From assembly GCA_005406025.1 (NCBI GenBank), contig BGZK01000297.1:248001-312000 (forward strand): DNA of 64,000 bases. Direction: 5' to 3'. The position numbers and the translations under genes are program-made. Source of the DNA: Eumeta japonica (lineage: Eukaryota > Arthropoda > Insecta > Lepidoptera > Psychidae). Below are positions 48,835-61,259 of this stretch, piece by piece; the stretch's first letter is position 1; each line of letters begins with the position of its first letter. The notes under the pieces were generated by a model. That model made no database searches, was not told the origin of the DNA, and was given only the letters and a program-made list of their open reading frames with translations.

Positions 48835-49140
48835 GAAACGAGCGTGCAAGCCGCAAGACAGTAGGTGGTCGTTCCTGTTCATGGACGCTTGTAAAGTCGG
48901 AGGAGGCACCAGTGTTTTGCTGGCTGCTTGGGTAGAAATATGATATCTGACATAGAGGGACTGGGGAGAGGAGAGTGGGGAGCGAGGAAAGGGACGATGG
49001 AGGGGAAGTGGGGGTGATGGAAAGCAAAGTGGACCACCGGAACTCTCACTCACTGGGTGAAATGCAACAGCAGAAGTTGTTACTTTGCGTTTGTTTTCTG
49101 TGAGAGTGTAGTATTTCAACGATCGAGCTAGTCTATTCTC
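48835..49140 (+). mobile_element. Lepidopteran repeat, family D, longer copy
   Basis: AGTAGGTGGTCGTTCCTGTTCATGG near 48860, GGAGGGGAAGTGGGGGTGATGG near 48998, ACTCTCACTCACTGGG near 49041 and GCAACAGCAGAAGTTG near 49063 follow the order seen at 21775-22060. Long ORFs on the minus strand here are by-products of the purine-rich strand. Confidence 0.65.
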
Positions 49141-50255
49141 GTGATGGAGCCGAGTGAACCACAGCAGGACTCTACTACGATTTTCTATGTTAGACTGTAT
49201 TCTTTATTTATATTGGATCGTAATTTATTACATCGTAAATTTCAAGGTAAAATTTGGCGTCCGCTGCTGATACTTTGGCCGGGTAAAGTTTATTTCCAGT
49301 TTGTCAAATATTGCAATTACAATTCCATATGATTTTGAAAGACATTTCGATTTTAAATTATTTTCATTACAAAGTTGAAAGTCAGTATTTTACTTAAGCA
49401 GTTCTCGATTATTGGAATAAATAATTTTTGAAGTGTACTTCTTAAAATTCTGAATAAAAGTATATATTTTAATTCATATTTATTTTTACTTGTTTGCTAA
49501 AACATATTTCATTAATCATGTTACATAATAAAACTTTAAAACCCGAAAATTCTACATTAAGCAATTGGTAACATAGACAATAACTATTAATATCATATAC
49601 AGTTATACATTGAAAATTTAACTTATTTTCGTTAAAAAGTATACCATCAATAAATCAGTAATGGAAGAAAAGTACACGCGTTCAATTTAAGATGTGCGAT
49701 TATGTTGCACGAAGGCGTAACAACTACTTCACTCTCTTTCTTAACACTCGATTTCGCTCCCTATTTAGTTATTACACTGCGGGTTACATCTGAAAAACTA
49801 TTCTCAAGAGATGTATTCTATAAAATTTATAACAGAAATATTACAAAAATGCCATTTACTGTTCCGTATGTAAACCCTATTTATTTTAGGCTTAAGGTGT
49901 AATGAACAAATTATATTAAAATGTAAGTTCATATGGTCTAAACACTACATTTTAGGCCTATTATGGTTTTAGGGTTCTGCATTAAAGAGTTGCAAACTAA
50001 GTGTTATTGCTGTGGCCACTATTTCAGTTTGTCAGTAAGAGACTTCAAGCTTCTAAGTAGAATGAGATAAGAAATTAAAAATGAATATGATATGAAATTT
50101 ATTTTTCAAAATCAATAATAATTTTATTGTAATATTTAAAAGACTGTTCAAAGAGTGTAGGTTCAGTATTAGTGAACAGATTAGGTAAATAGACAAAATA
50201 ATGTTTTCGAAAAGACAAAATTTTCCAATGTTTACTTGCAATTTTTATTAATAAG
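49141..50255. other. Intergenic, no gene seen
   Basis: AT-rich; TTTTAGGGTTCTGCATTAAAG near 49967 resembles the AGGGTTCCG end of family B but is too short to call. Confidence 0.35.
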
Positions 50256-50400
50256 CAGCATGCAACCCACTACTGACATTCAAATCTGTTCTTCCACTAC
50301 GAATTTCCATCCCACGTATTGAATATTAATTGAACGGAATTGACAGATATCGAACTTCTAAGCAGTTGTTAATATTTTGTTTACTTGGTCCGTTAAATAG
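50256..50400. mobile_element. Fold-back repeat family A, copy 5 (left-arm fragment)
   Basis: GCATGCAACCCACTACTGAC, CTTCCACTACGAATTTCC and GACAGATATCGAACTTCTAAGC follow the left-arm order of copies 2 and 4, with more substitutions. Confidence 0.7.
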
Positions 50401-52140
50401 TTATAACGGAACATCTACGCACATTTGTGCCAAATTAAGCACTAATAGGGTGATAGAAGTATTGTAACGCCCAACAGATGCGCGTCAACAGATGCAAGTG
50501 TGTTTGGGTAATGGTTACTCTATGACAATTGACAAGCATGTCTGTGGCTGCACTGGTTGCATGGACGATTGTCAATGTGGGTTTTAATTAAAAACCCGGG
50601 ACAATGTTTCGTTATGATTGAAGCCGTCAAGTAACTTACGAATAAAAGGTATAGAAGATAATAAAATATAAGGTAGGTGTGTGTGTAAACCAATTATAAT
50701 AGAGAAGATTAGCGTAATAAATTTCTACGTGATTCATCTTGTCTACAAATTGAAAAGTATAAACATCCCCGTTGACAGTAAGCGATATTATGCAAAAACG
50801 TAATAGAACGATGAATTTCAAATCACTTCTTTTGCCGTGTTGCAAATGTAAATTGGAACGCAGCCGGCCGTGTAAATTTATTCATAGAGGGAACGCCTCC
50901 GTGTCATAATGTTGGCACTCTGTGACGCGCAAATAGTTTTCTCGCAATGCAAAATGGTGGCGAGTCGATCTCTTATTAACAGTTTTCTCAGTTCTAAACT
51001 ACGTCGAGAAACGAGACATTTGTGAATCGTTTTTTAGGGCACGCAAGTAAAAGCGTGAAGGAACCCTCACGGTTAGAGACTCGGAGACTGGTACTGTAGC
51101 CACTGCGACTTCGTGCCACACAGAGATGAACACTTGTAAGACGTAACAGTAAAAGTACACGTACTTTGTATAGTATTTTCCAACAAGTATTCTTAAGTAC
51201 ATATTTTCAATTAAACATTATCGTACTTTACAACAATACACACAAAGGGAAACTCAGTAACCTAGAGAATGCCTTTGTTATGCTTTCGAATAATTGGGAG
51301 TTTTGGATGGATGTTCTCTGGCAATTACTGTACTGTGGACAATGGGCGCGGGGCGCTGGAAGTGTCTTAGGCTATTTTTGGAATGTTCGAACAACGCCGT
51401 GTCTACCAGACGCGTACAAAGAAATACCTTCTCACTGCGCAAGCGAGTAATTTATAATAGATGAGGAAATTATTTGACACATAGAATGTTATTTTACATG
51501 TAGTTTGAAAATATTGTATATTAATTCGACACGATCGAAAACTATATTTCTTTTGTTAGACGAATTTTACACAGACGAGTTATACGCATCGAAATTGCAT
51601 TTAAATTTTTCCATATTCTATCTAATGCCATAAAAAGATTGATAAATTTATTCAAACACGAAATTACCATCACAGTAAAAACAATAAATTTCCATGACGT
51701 CCGGTGTCTCTCTGGGCACGTTTCGATTTTATGATAATGATTATAAATCCAGGTGTTAGTTTAAAAAGAAAACAAATACTGTGTGCATAAATTATTTAAT
51801 GAAATAAACTCAAAGGTGATGTAGAACAATGGTTCAATGCGATATTCCATTAGCTTGCCCATGACGAAAATGTAAATGGATAAAAGTCAGAATTAACACT
51901 TGACTGCGATGACCCCACCTGGAGCTGGCGACGAGAGAGCGGACGCGCGGAGCGACGAATATCCACTATAAAGTGGGTGCGTTTATTTACGTGCTGGAGT
52001 TGGAAGCTACACTTTTGTACGTGCAGGGAACGAATACTATTTGTGATCGGTGCGCAATAACATTCACTACTAGTTTTCCGCTCGCGACGTGAATACGGAA
52101 TGTGTTCCCTCACCTTTAATACGATAGCCTCGCTGTTAAA
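50401..52140. other. Intergenic, no gene seen
   Basis: ORFs at 51166-51450 and 51850-52251 show no domain; the latter overlaps the short-period repeat that follows. No RNA gene or element end recognised. Confidence 0.35.
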
Positions 52141-52310
52141 CTCAATCTCGTTCTCGCTTTCAATTCTGATTCCGGTACTGTTTTTGGTTTCGATCCCGGT
52201 CACGCTCTTGACTCTAGTGACTTTGGGTGTCGGCTCCGGTCGCTTTCTCAACTTCAGTCCCTATCCTTTCTCTCGATTCTGCTCCGCGTACCGCTTTTAA
52301 TTTCAATACC
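52141..52310. repeat. Degenerate short-period pyrimidine-rich repeat
   Basis: Variants of TTTCGATCCCGGT, TTCTGATTCCGGTACTG and CTCGTTCTCGCTTTC recur with ~6-base periodicity; it is the complement of the 40771-40893 pattern. Open frames on both strands here are a consequence of the repeat. Confidence 0.6.
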
Positions 52311-52429
52311 ACTCACGGATCCAATTCGTAGAAGGTCAGCACAAATTCTAGTGTCGAAATAAGATATAAGTTACATCACTGTAACAATGCAGCTTTTATA
52401 TGTGTGAAAGAATTTTTATACTTTACACA

Positions 52430-52606
52430 ACCCCGCTGAAAATCAGCGTTTTGCTGAGCTTGGTCACCCTTTCGGCCTTTTCTCATTTATTTATTTTTAA
52501 ATTTTAATTTGTAAATGTACGTCATAGTTAAGTTAATTTTAAGATGGCATACATGTTTTCCTTTTATTTATTTGAGAGCCGAATAAAGAATTATTATTAT
52601 TATTAG
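52430..52606 (+). mobile_element. 3' tail of a non-LTR retrotransposon
   Basis: AAAATCAGCGTTTTGCTGAGC and GTCACCCTTTCGGCC precede an AT-rich stretch that ends in GAGAGCCGAATAAAG followed by (ATT)n at 52590-52604. A polyadenylation-like AATAAA directly before a trinucleotide microsatellite tail is typical of CR1/Jockey-type 3' ends. No coding part is attached. Confidence 0.5.
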
Positions 52607-52968
52607 ACCCTCCGCCAACCCTTTCTGAGGATAGCTTTTTTCCTAAGATCCGATTTAAATTAAATAAATGCCATATTATACTATAAGCCAAGCTCTATCT
52701 ATTCGAAGAAATCGCTTTAAAATCAGCTGAATAATCTCAGAGATGTGCGCGAACACACAGATAAAAACAATTTTTAAATCGTTGTTTTCTCTTACACGTG
52801 GGGCGTACTGTAAGTTTCTGACAGTGACCACTTACACAAATAATATTTAAAAGGTAATTAATACATATGAGAATGGAAATTATTGGCTGTAGGATACAGT
52901 TCGTTTCATCTAACTATCGTTGATTTTATATTGTAGCGTCATTTTAAAAATTGCTCGACTTCATCACT

Positions 52969-53580
52969 ATGGATTTAAGTAGTGAAAATTTTCGTAGTAA
53001 AAATTTTCACGATTTTAAATATAATTTGACAGCTCATCAGAGTCTCGATCGGCTTTGAAATGCTATTGACGATGAAACACCATGTGAGACGATAATTTAT
53101 AACTGGTTTGTAGAATTCAAGTGCAGTTGTGTCAATCTCAGTGTAGAATTTCGTGCTGGTCTCCCATCCACCGCCGTAAACAACAAAAACATCGATGTTG
53201 TTCTCCCTACGATCGAAACAGACAGGGATGTGACCTACCATGAGATTCAGGCATACTTAAGCATAGGCATGAGTCAAATACAATCGATCCTACACAAACA
53301 TGTGGGTATGAAAAAGCTGTATGCTCGCAGTGGATTCCACACAATTTGACTGAGGCTCAAAAAACGGATCCCGTCACTTCGTGCAATGCCATGCTTACCA
53401 GGGCCAAGGGAGGGGCGTCAAATTTGGTGTGACACGTAATAGCAGGTGAAGAAATATGTATTTGTTGCTACGACCCTAAAATAAAGCAGAATTAATAATC
53501 TCAAAATTGGTTAATTCGTATGAAAAATGGCATTTACGCTAACAGAGAATATTTTGAGAAAGAATAAATTCATTTTTGAC
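52969..53580 (+). mobile_element. mariner-family transposase relic (copy 4)
   Basis: From ATG 52969 the frame reads MDLSSENFRS-FHDFKYNLT, one internal TGA near 53056, then TIIYNWFVEFKC, GLPSTAVNNKNIDVV and DVTYHEIQAYLSIGMSQIQS, the N-terminal double helix-turn-helix of a mariner transposase. After a frameshift near 53345 it continues to AGEEICICCYDPKIKQ near 53445-53490, where the first catalytic Asp is Glu. The second and third Asp blocks are deleted; sequence resumes near the 3' end. Termini lie near 52885 and 53630 but the inverted repeats are poor. Different subfamily from copy 1. Confidence 0.85.
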
Positions 53581-53630
53581 AGTTTATAGTATTTTTTTCA
53601 TTCCTTCCAGAAATTTCCAGTTCGCCCTAC

Positions 53631-54884
53631 GTAACACCACCTTTCTTTTATCGTTCCTTGTCCATTATTCACACATAACTACACTGTGCATACACCCCCA
53701 CTTCTGCTGCATAGATAGGTATTAATAATTGATGCATATGTGAGTGTATACATTTGAAGACACATAGCTGAGTTAACTGGTCAATGATCAACAACGTGGT
53801 ATTTAAATTTTGGTGAAGGTGCGGGCTTAATGTGTCTTATTTCAAATATTACATACTCAGCATTTTTCTCTAATGCGCTATGAGAAGTATGATTACAAAA
53901 AAATAAATAAGAGAAATATAGAAAATGATATGTTTTTAGACATCTTTAAAATTTCGAATGGGATTGCCTTTTTTTGTATTTTTGTACCTAATTGAATTAA
54001 ATTGATTTTATTTCCCATTAAATGTATAAACAAAGGTGATTTGCCACATAGCTTCATAATACCGTCGTCTTTATTCTACCCCCATATGGAATAATAAAGG
54101 CGGGCTGTACCTCGCTTGCCTTTTATGTTTATACTGTTCAATTGAAATAAAGGGTTATGGGACACGGCCGCTGCGCAGTGGTCGTTCGCCACATTTTCCG
54201 CATTCGCGTGACGCGCAGGCGCTCGGTAACGTAACGATGAGTTTTATTGATCTCTGCGCAGCCATTATTCCGAGGGTTTATTATTAATGACATTCGATTA
54301 TTACATGAAAAGCAGTATAGCTATTACTGTGTTATAATAAATTAGTAAATAAAAATCCGATTGCGTAAAAATTTGATCGAATAGTCTCGAATTAAAATAA
54401 AACACCGCTTTCAAGACTATTACATTTAATTCCGTTATATCCTTTTCGTTTAATATTAAATATGCATCCTTTTATGCATAAAGAAATTTGTCATGTTGAT
54501 GATTGGAACCTACTTCAGAATCGGTGGATTAGATTAGGATCGAGGTTCATGACAACTTCAAGAGGGACCAGGACCATGACTGAGATCGGGGTCGAAACAG
54601 GAACAACTTTTGTTACAAAAAGTTAGCGTGGACAGTCGTGACTGAGATCTGGTTCCCATAAAATACAAACATTTTCGTGATACCAAGCGTCGAATTACAG
54701 TCTGCAATGTAAAGTAGAATACGTCTTTGGGTAAACCTATAACGGTAGCATGGTTAACCCAAATTTGGACCAGCGAAAGAAAATAAAATTCAGTCCGCGG
54801 AATAAAAAGCGAAGTGCTCTGCTATTCTTGTCTTGTTTTTAGATAAAGATCTTAGACTAGATATATTCCTTAGAAAAAAATCTG
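53631..54884. other. Intergenic, no gene seen
   Basis: About 54160-54235 is GC-richer. About 54540-54605 (GAGGTTCATGACAACTTCAAG, ACCAGGACCATGACTGAGATCGG) carries the purine-rich short-period pattern again. No gene. Confidence 0.35.
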
Positions 54885-56070
54885 TAAAACGGTTGACCTT
54901 GCGGGTCATTCCTGAAACTGTCTGCTATGATATTTGTTGATGTGTTTTCAGCTCCTTGAGTTATAAATATTGTGTTAGTTTTTGAGCTTAAAACTTTGAA
55001 AAATGGTTAACTCTGCAGACCATCCCCGAAGCTTCTTACTACTGTCGAGCGCAAAGCGTTCAAAAATAAAATACCAATAAATTATTGAGTTTATTACGCT
55101 CAAGAGATCGATTTTAGTGCTTTTTCAAGTTCTTCGAGGTTAAAAATGTAATTCTAAAATGTTTTGAGCTCTTTGAGTTCAAAAATTTATATACATACAA
55201 AAAACTTCTTTTTTAATATTTCAACCACGATATCTTTCGAATATGTGATTGGAGTTTTGTTCTGTTTTATGGCATTTGACGTAATTTTCTAAAGAGAAAA
55301 AGATGACAATCTATAGAATTTTACATGCCATTTAGAAAAAAGACCCTGTTCGAATTTTTCGTTAACCATATCTGTCAAACCAACTAACCGATTTTGCTGA
55401 AATTTACGAATTGCTGTTTTTAAAGAAAGCAATTGATTTGATTTAAGAATTTATTAGTAGAGTAATTTAAAAAATATTCTAATAAAACATTTTTTGAAAA
55501 ATTTTTCTGCAACAATATCTCATGGATAAATTAACGAATTTTTATGCATTAAGCGACGATCAACGTTGTTTTTGAAGAACAATTAGATAGATTTCAAAAT
55601 TTATCGGTAGAGCAGTTTAAAAATATTGTAAAAACATTTAAAAAAAAAAAATTTCCGATGATATTTCTTGAAAGCATTAATCAATTTTTAAGCAGTTTGG
55701 GACAGTCGATTCAACTGTTTGGAGAAAAGAGCTGATTAGATTTTGATATGAGTTGGTGGAGTATTCTAAAAGTAATTTCAAAAAAACATTTTTGTATAAA
55801 CTTTATTTTTGATATTCCTCAAAATCTACCTGGCGAAATTAGTTCGAAATTTCAGGAAGTCTAAGTTGAGTACACCTTTCGAATGTGATAATTTTCATTT
55901 CAATCGTTTAATCCGTTCAAAATTATGAGAAGCATACGCATACACGCATGCACGCAAGCACGTACGCACGTACGCACGTACACACCAATAATTGAAATAG
56001 ATTCTTAGGACCCAATAACGTCAATTTCTGATGAAAACTCGATTTTTTAAAATTGGGGTGAAAACAGTGA
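54885..56070 (+). mobile_element. Dispersed repeat family C, copy 2, with internal array
   Basis: CTGCTATGATATTTGTTGATGTG, GAGTTCAAAAATTTATA and TCTGATGAAAACTCGATTTT follow the order of 43795-44230. Between them lies an extra AT-rich block made of ~147-bp diverged tandem units (55353-55945) and an (ACGC/ACGT)n microsatellite at about 55945-55985. Non-coding. Confidence 0.65.
55353..55945. repeat. Three to four diverged ~147-bp tandem units
   Basis: Units start near 55353, 55497, 55646 and 55796. Each begins with an ATTTTTC/ATATCT-type block, continues with a TTAAxxAATTTT core, then GATTTxAxxATTTATxxGTAGAGTAxTTTAAAAATATTxTAA-like text (for example TCGGTAGAGCAGTTTAAAA in unit 2) and ends in AAAACATTTTT. 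Spacings are 144, 149 and 150. Confidence 0.55.
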
Positions 56071-56329
56071 CTTCCCAATTCTATGAAAAATTTTTAATTT
56101 TCATAGCGAAAAACAAAAAAAAAATAAGTAGATAAAGTTGGTTTTCTAGATCAACAATCAACGATTCTGAATTCATTAATATTACATATAAAATCACTTA
56201 ATCGCAATAAAAAATTGCATATTAATTTCATTATCTTAAAGACGAACATCCTTCTACTGGAACTATTTTAAGTAATTTGACCTCCCTTACGTTTTAAAAT
56301 ACGTTTTTCCGAGCGAAAGCAACGCAAGA

Positions 56330-56600
56330 TATTCGACTCACGCGCAGGACGCTCCTCGACTGAGTTACGATGATGTTTCAGCGGCTTCCATTAGTTCGAG
56401 CGGGAAACCAGCCTCGATCTAATGAAATACATGAATATGCAGAGCCTATATAAGTCGCAAAATGATACAAGATTTAAACCAAGTTAAACTAACTTACGGC
56501 TGTGAATCGAATGCCCTGGAAAATTATCTATTGCACGCTATGCGAGGCTTGTTTGTATGAATTAGAAAATACACCGCTCTAATGTCGGACTCTGACATCG
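56330..56600 (+). promoter_or_regulatory. Promoter-like segment with TATA box
   Basis: TATATAAG at 56447-56454 in a GC-flanked setting (GAGCCTATATAAGTCGC) follows a balanced-composition block (56330-56440) with CCATTAG and TCTAATGAAA cores. A start site would fall near 56480 (AAGATTTAAACC). No downstream ORF of note; candidate only. Confidence 0.25.
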
Positions 56601-56920
56601 AGTTCAATAACAGATATATATATATATATGTAAACGAAGGCCATGATCATGGCACTTCATTTAATTTGAATTTTTACTCATGTCATTCGATTATTCTATG
56701 ACAGATAGATACATGAAGGTTACGTCTTAAGTTGTTCGTTATTATTCATATGAAATAATAGCTTTAAATGTTGTTTCTTTTCCAGGTTAGTAATTTTAGT
56801 TATGTAAAGTTGTGAGTTGGAGTATGGTTGTAAGTTGTAAACATTATTTGTAATAAAACATTGACTTTTCCAGAGAAACTCAGTTAAGTTATTTATTTCA
56901 AGAGTAAATTATATAAATCA

Positions 56921-56940
56921 CCTTATATATATATATAAGG
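56921..56940. repeat. Perfect 20-bp (TA)n palindrome
   Basis: CCTTATATATATATATAAGG is its own reverse complement. A TA microsatellite bounded by CC/GG. A second TA run lies at about 56612-56629. Confidence 0.85.
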
Positions 56941-59900
56941 TTACGTTATTATTATATGTTATGTTATCGACAAGATCAAGGTAAAGATTTAATGTAGAAA
57001 GACCAAATAATAAGAACGAAATATATTTATGCTTAACTTGGAAAAAGCTTTTATTATACTAATTTATAACTTTCGATTTGCTTTATTCATTAATAGATTC
57101 TAAATAAGTTCAATGTTCTGACACAATTATTTATTATTAGTAGTTAGTATGTTGATGGTAAAATGTGATTTTCATAATTTGGATAAATTTGTTATTTTCA
57201 AAAAGTTTATTAATATATGCTTTATAAACTAATTTATATATAATAAAAAAATAGATGTCGTGCACGTTGTAAATAATTAATGTGAATTTCGATTAACAGC
57301 ATGTCTCAAGGGAGGTGAAAAGATATTTTATAAAAGGCGTTCAACACGTCTGCATTGAGTTAAAAGATAAGATTCCATACAGAGCCATCACCCACGAACA
57401 GTGTAAACATGTGTTCGCAGTTTCAAAAATAAGATATCCAAATACAATACTCGGCATAAAAACTTGGATCTGCAAATCGAAACGAGGACGACAATGAGCA
57501 TAAGACCGGATATAGGAATCCGGATACGGGGACATTGTCCCAGAGACGGAGTTGGGGATAGAAAGAGGGGAAAGAGCAGAAGAGCAGTTCTATATCTCTT
57601 CGTAGACGAGAGTGATAAAGATGTACCTATAATCGTTTTCATAACAAATGAATGCCGCGCTCTGCCACCGACAAATGTTGAAGACTAAATCGTGTTCTGG
57701 CAGGTTTTTGCGTCGGCCAACGTAAGCTACGTTCTCCCACCAGCCTGACCCTTTTGTGGTAAAAACGTTGAATACCATAAATCCGCATTATTGGCATACG
57801 CACCGACCATTCCGTCGTTGCTTCCGCTACCGCGAAGTAGTTTTGGGTGTTTGGTTTTGTATTTATTGAACTTTACCCTGGTGATTAAATCGAAAGCTTT
57901 ATCATTGGAGACGCTAAGATACAAAAAAGGCGCCTTCGTCACTAGAATGGCGGGACGTTTTGAAACGAGCATGCGCGACTCGATCTTGTTTCGGACAATG
58001 ATTGCTAGAGCAATAAATGAACCAGAATAGGAAGTCGTATACTACAGAACGGATTCAGAACATTGCCTGAAACAAAACTCTATGGCATCACGTGTGTTGA
58101 ACATTGTGTTACAACAATATAAAAATGAAGTGCCATGCATCTTTTTTCTCTCTGGAGATGGAAGGTCAAGTCTCATATCGACTACAACGCAACGATAATT
58201 TAAAACAACGAATTTGTACCGAATATTTGACATTTTCCTCAATGTTTGCAAAAATTTAAAGAGTAGAAACACAAATATAGATTAGCAACAAAATAGAATT
58301 TCAATATGTGCGAAAAATTAAAAACAAATAAAAAGACGAATTAGAAATAACATATAAAATAATAAATAATATTTTATATCTACGCGTGTGAAGCTCTACA
58401 AGGTCGCTATAGTATTATTAAATTTATACAATTCAATTCACATTAAATCTGAATTGTTTACTAGAGTAAAGACCTGTTCTTTACTCTAGTAGAAAAGTGA
58501 AATTTAATATTTTAGAAAAACCACTACAAAACCGTTACGATATTTTCTATTGATCGCACTTCATTTGTAAACCAAGATGGCACTAAAAGAAGAACTAATT
58601 CTCCACAGCCAAATTGTCGTATGTATACCCACAGCGATGATTTCAGTAATCGTCAATTTAATTGATATATCATCTTTAGTCGCAAATACAGTCATATATG
58701 GAAATTCCCTAATGCACAACCGAATAAAAATTGCAGATTTTATAAACAAAACACGCTCACATCCTACATAATAAACAAGAGAAGTTATATTCTGTTATTT
58801 GTGAGCTTGGGGACTATTCTACTAGTTTTGAAGGAAATTTTTTTAGGCGTATTTTAACAATTTTACTGGGAAGTAAGTCAATGTTATGACCTTAGTGAAA
58901 ACGACGGGTAACAAATACAGTTTATTGGTCTTCTTTTAATCTTAATCCCGATCCCGTATATATTATTAAATTATACCAAGACTTATGATTCTTAGTTTAG
59001 TCATAATATCTGCCGTAACGCAAAACAAAAAAGTTGTACTTCGTCCTTGCTTAAAGGTTACACGCACTCAAAGTTTTTTTTAACTTTATTTTATGTTTGT
59101 AGTTTTAAACAGTACTATGTTGTATTGTAATATATTGATAATATTGAAATATTCTATTTAAATTATTGTTAGAATAAATTTGTAGCGTTAAGTTCAAAAA
59201 GTCTCTCTGTTTTATATTTTTCGTCATTGCAAAAATATTTTGAATGAAAATATAAGTAGGTGATTTCATTTAATCACATATGGGATAGTTATTTATGCAT
59301 GATACATTTCAATATAATGTTTTTTAGTAGAGTTTATTTTTTGAACTGTCGCTTATATGATTTATTTGTAGGAATAATAATTTAGGTATTTAAGGGCTAG
59401 GTATAGTTAACTTAACTTATTCAACTACAGAATATCCAATTTATGGTTGTGGGTGTGTAACAATTAAGTTATAATTATTTTAAGGTAAACGAGGAAGAAA
59501 TGAATAAAAATTCACATAGCGAAATTCAGTTACGACAGTGATAGACCTTAATATTACGTTTCATAATACGCGATTAATTACCGTATAATTAACACATAGT
59601 ACAATGTTTATGCTACAAAGCGCTACCGTTCTGTCAGAAAAGGAACGCGCAGGTGACAGCTCGCGGTCCGTTTACGAAGCTAACTTCGAACGCCGAGCGT
59701 TGCGGCACTGTCCATTCAAAGCATCCCTAAAATGGCGTGTCGCGACAACAGCGCCGCGGCGGCGGCGGCGTGCACATGTCCGGGAAGTCGTAATGTCATT
59801 TCGAATGCGTTTACACAAAGTGTGTTAGATCGAAAAGTAGAAGGGTTAAAATCTATAACTTGTAGATGTGAAGGTGACATGTTTGCTGAAGGTGCAAAAC

Positions 59901-60112
59901 ATTTATTTATTTAATGGCAAAATCGCTGTACAACTTTCGTCGTCTCATTAATAATACGAGAGAATTATTAACGCTAACACGAAAATTGTTAAAATAAGTC
60001 GCAACGTCGAATGTGAACTAGATACTAAAGTAAAAAGTGTCAAATAAAAATTTAAGGTTGAGAAAGTCGAGTTTCATCAACAGTCGAGTTTGACTCAACA
60101 GCTCTTTTTTTT
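56941..60112. other. Intergenic, no gene accepted
   Basis: 57300-58030 is open in several short frames on both strands but shows no domain. 58460-58490 is a 13-bp perfect stem (ACTAGAGTAAAGA) with a 5-base loop. 58577-58771 is open on both strands, and the ORF at 59732-59914 owes its Ala run to a (GCG)n stretch near 59757. None is convincing as a gene. Confidence 0.35.
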
Positions 60113-60331
60113 CTATTCGACAAACACGTAATGGAAAAAAGACTTCTGATCACTATTAGAATTGATTTTTGTCCTTGTTAGCATCTCAGCTCCATCTTCA
60201 ATACTTATACCAAATCGTCTTGCATTGATTGATAATTCACCAAGTATGATGCCAATTGAATATTCTAAACTCGAAATACACATACCTATGACAGGTATTT
60301 TATAACCTTTGCTGCATTTATTCGTCAACAT
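60113..60331 (-). CDS. Unassigned 72-codon ORF, protein-like
   Basis: ATG at 60331 to TAG at 60113 on the minus strand. The translation has an amphipathic look with a hydrophobic middle (IGMCISSLEYSIGIILGEL) followed by a polar tail and an aromatic end. Composition is unusually balanced for a chance ORF in AT-rich DNA. A weak AG acceptor (ATTGTAG) directly precedes the ATG, so it may be a terminal exon. I recognise no family. Confidence 0.25.
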   Translation of the reverse strand: MLTNKCSKGYKIPVIGMCISSLEYSIGIILGELSINARRFGISIEDGAEMLTRTKINSNSDQKSFFHYVFVE

Positions 60332-61259
60332 CTACAATATTTATATAAATAGTTGATAATTACGAATCGTGATCCATTACCAAAACTAAATCCATCATCT
60401 CCAGATGATCCAAAAATGCGGACATATTAAAAAGTCTAAAATGCTTTTTTGAAGCATATAATTAATTCAACACGTAACGCTAAAAAATTGTTGAAATGAA
60501 TGATAATAAAATATATTATTTTTCGAGGACTTGGCCTGGCGTACACCGCGCTCTTATTCAAAATACACATTCAAAAATCTTTATTTCATAGGTAATAATA
60601 TAACACTTGAAATACGTCATTACATTTAAAGAATGTAGAGTTATTAATTATTTTTTAACCTTTTCCACTTTTAATTACCACTCGAAACAAGAGCAAGAAA
60701 CTTGAGGATAACTCTTTTCAAACCAATTATATAGAAATACAATCATATATAAAACTATTGCAGGAAAAAACCTCTAGGAAGTCCAGGTCATTATATCCAT
60801 TTATCATCTAAATATTCAGATATGGTATAGTACCTTTTGTGCAGTGTTTGCTTAATAAATACTTTAAATTCGTATTAGGGTAAATTTTGCATATCTTCAG
60901 GAATCTTACATTCGAAACATCAAATAATGAGTGTGAATGACAAAAAAAAGAGTTGATATTGAAACTTTTATCTTAAACCTTACAAATTCATTTTAAGAAG
61001 AAGCTAAAATATAGGGGGCTATAGTCGATTGGTATAATATGAGCGACTATCAGCGAATCCTACTAAGGGTTTCTGTTCTAAGTTACATTAATAATCTTGA
61101 AAAATGTACTTGAAATCGTCAACCTATTTTTCAAAAAAATAATCTACCGGTCGTTATTCTCTAAATAGAGGGATTTTTTTTTTGTTATTTTTTGTAGTCC
61201 CGAAAATAACTACTTACACGTTAAATTGATCCACGAGAATGTGCATATTATAACAATAT
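60332..61259. other. AT-rich intergenic DNA, no gene seen
   Basis: No coding or repeat signal recognised. Confidence 0.4.

Noticed and set aside
48737..49119. Pro/Ser-rich minus-strand ORFs
   Set aside because: Product of the purine-rich strand of a dispersed repeat (family D) also present at 21775.
51850..52251. 133-codon minus-strand ORF
   Set aside because: Largely encoded by the degenerate six-base repeat; open frames on both strands.
55945..55985. ACGC/ACGT run as a Z-DNA or regulatory element
   Set aside because: An ordinary compound microsatellite inside a dispersed repeat.
58577..58771. 64-codon ORF, with a 62-codon ORF on the other strand
   Set aside because: Both strands open over the same bases; no way to choose and no domain.
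59732..59914. 60-codon ORF with poly-alanine
   Set aside because: Ala run is a (GCG)n stretch; no other protein-like feature.
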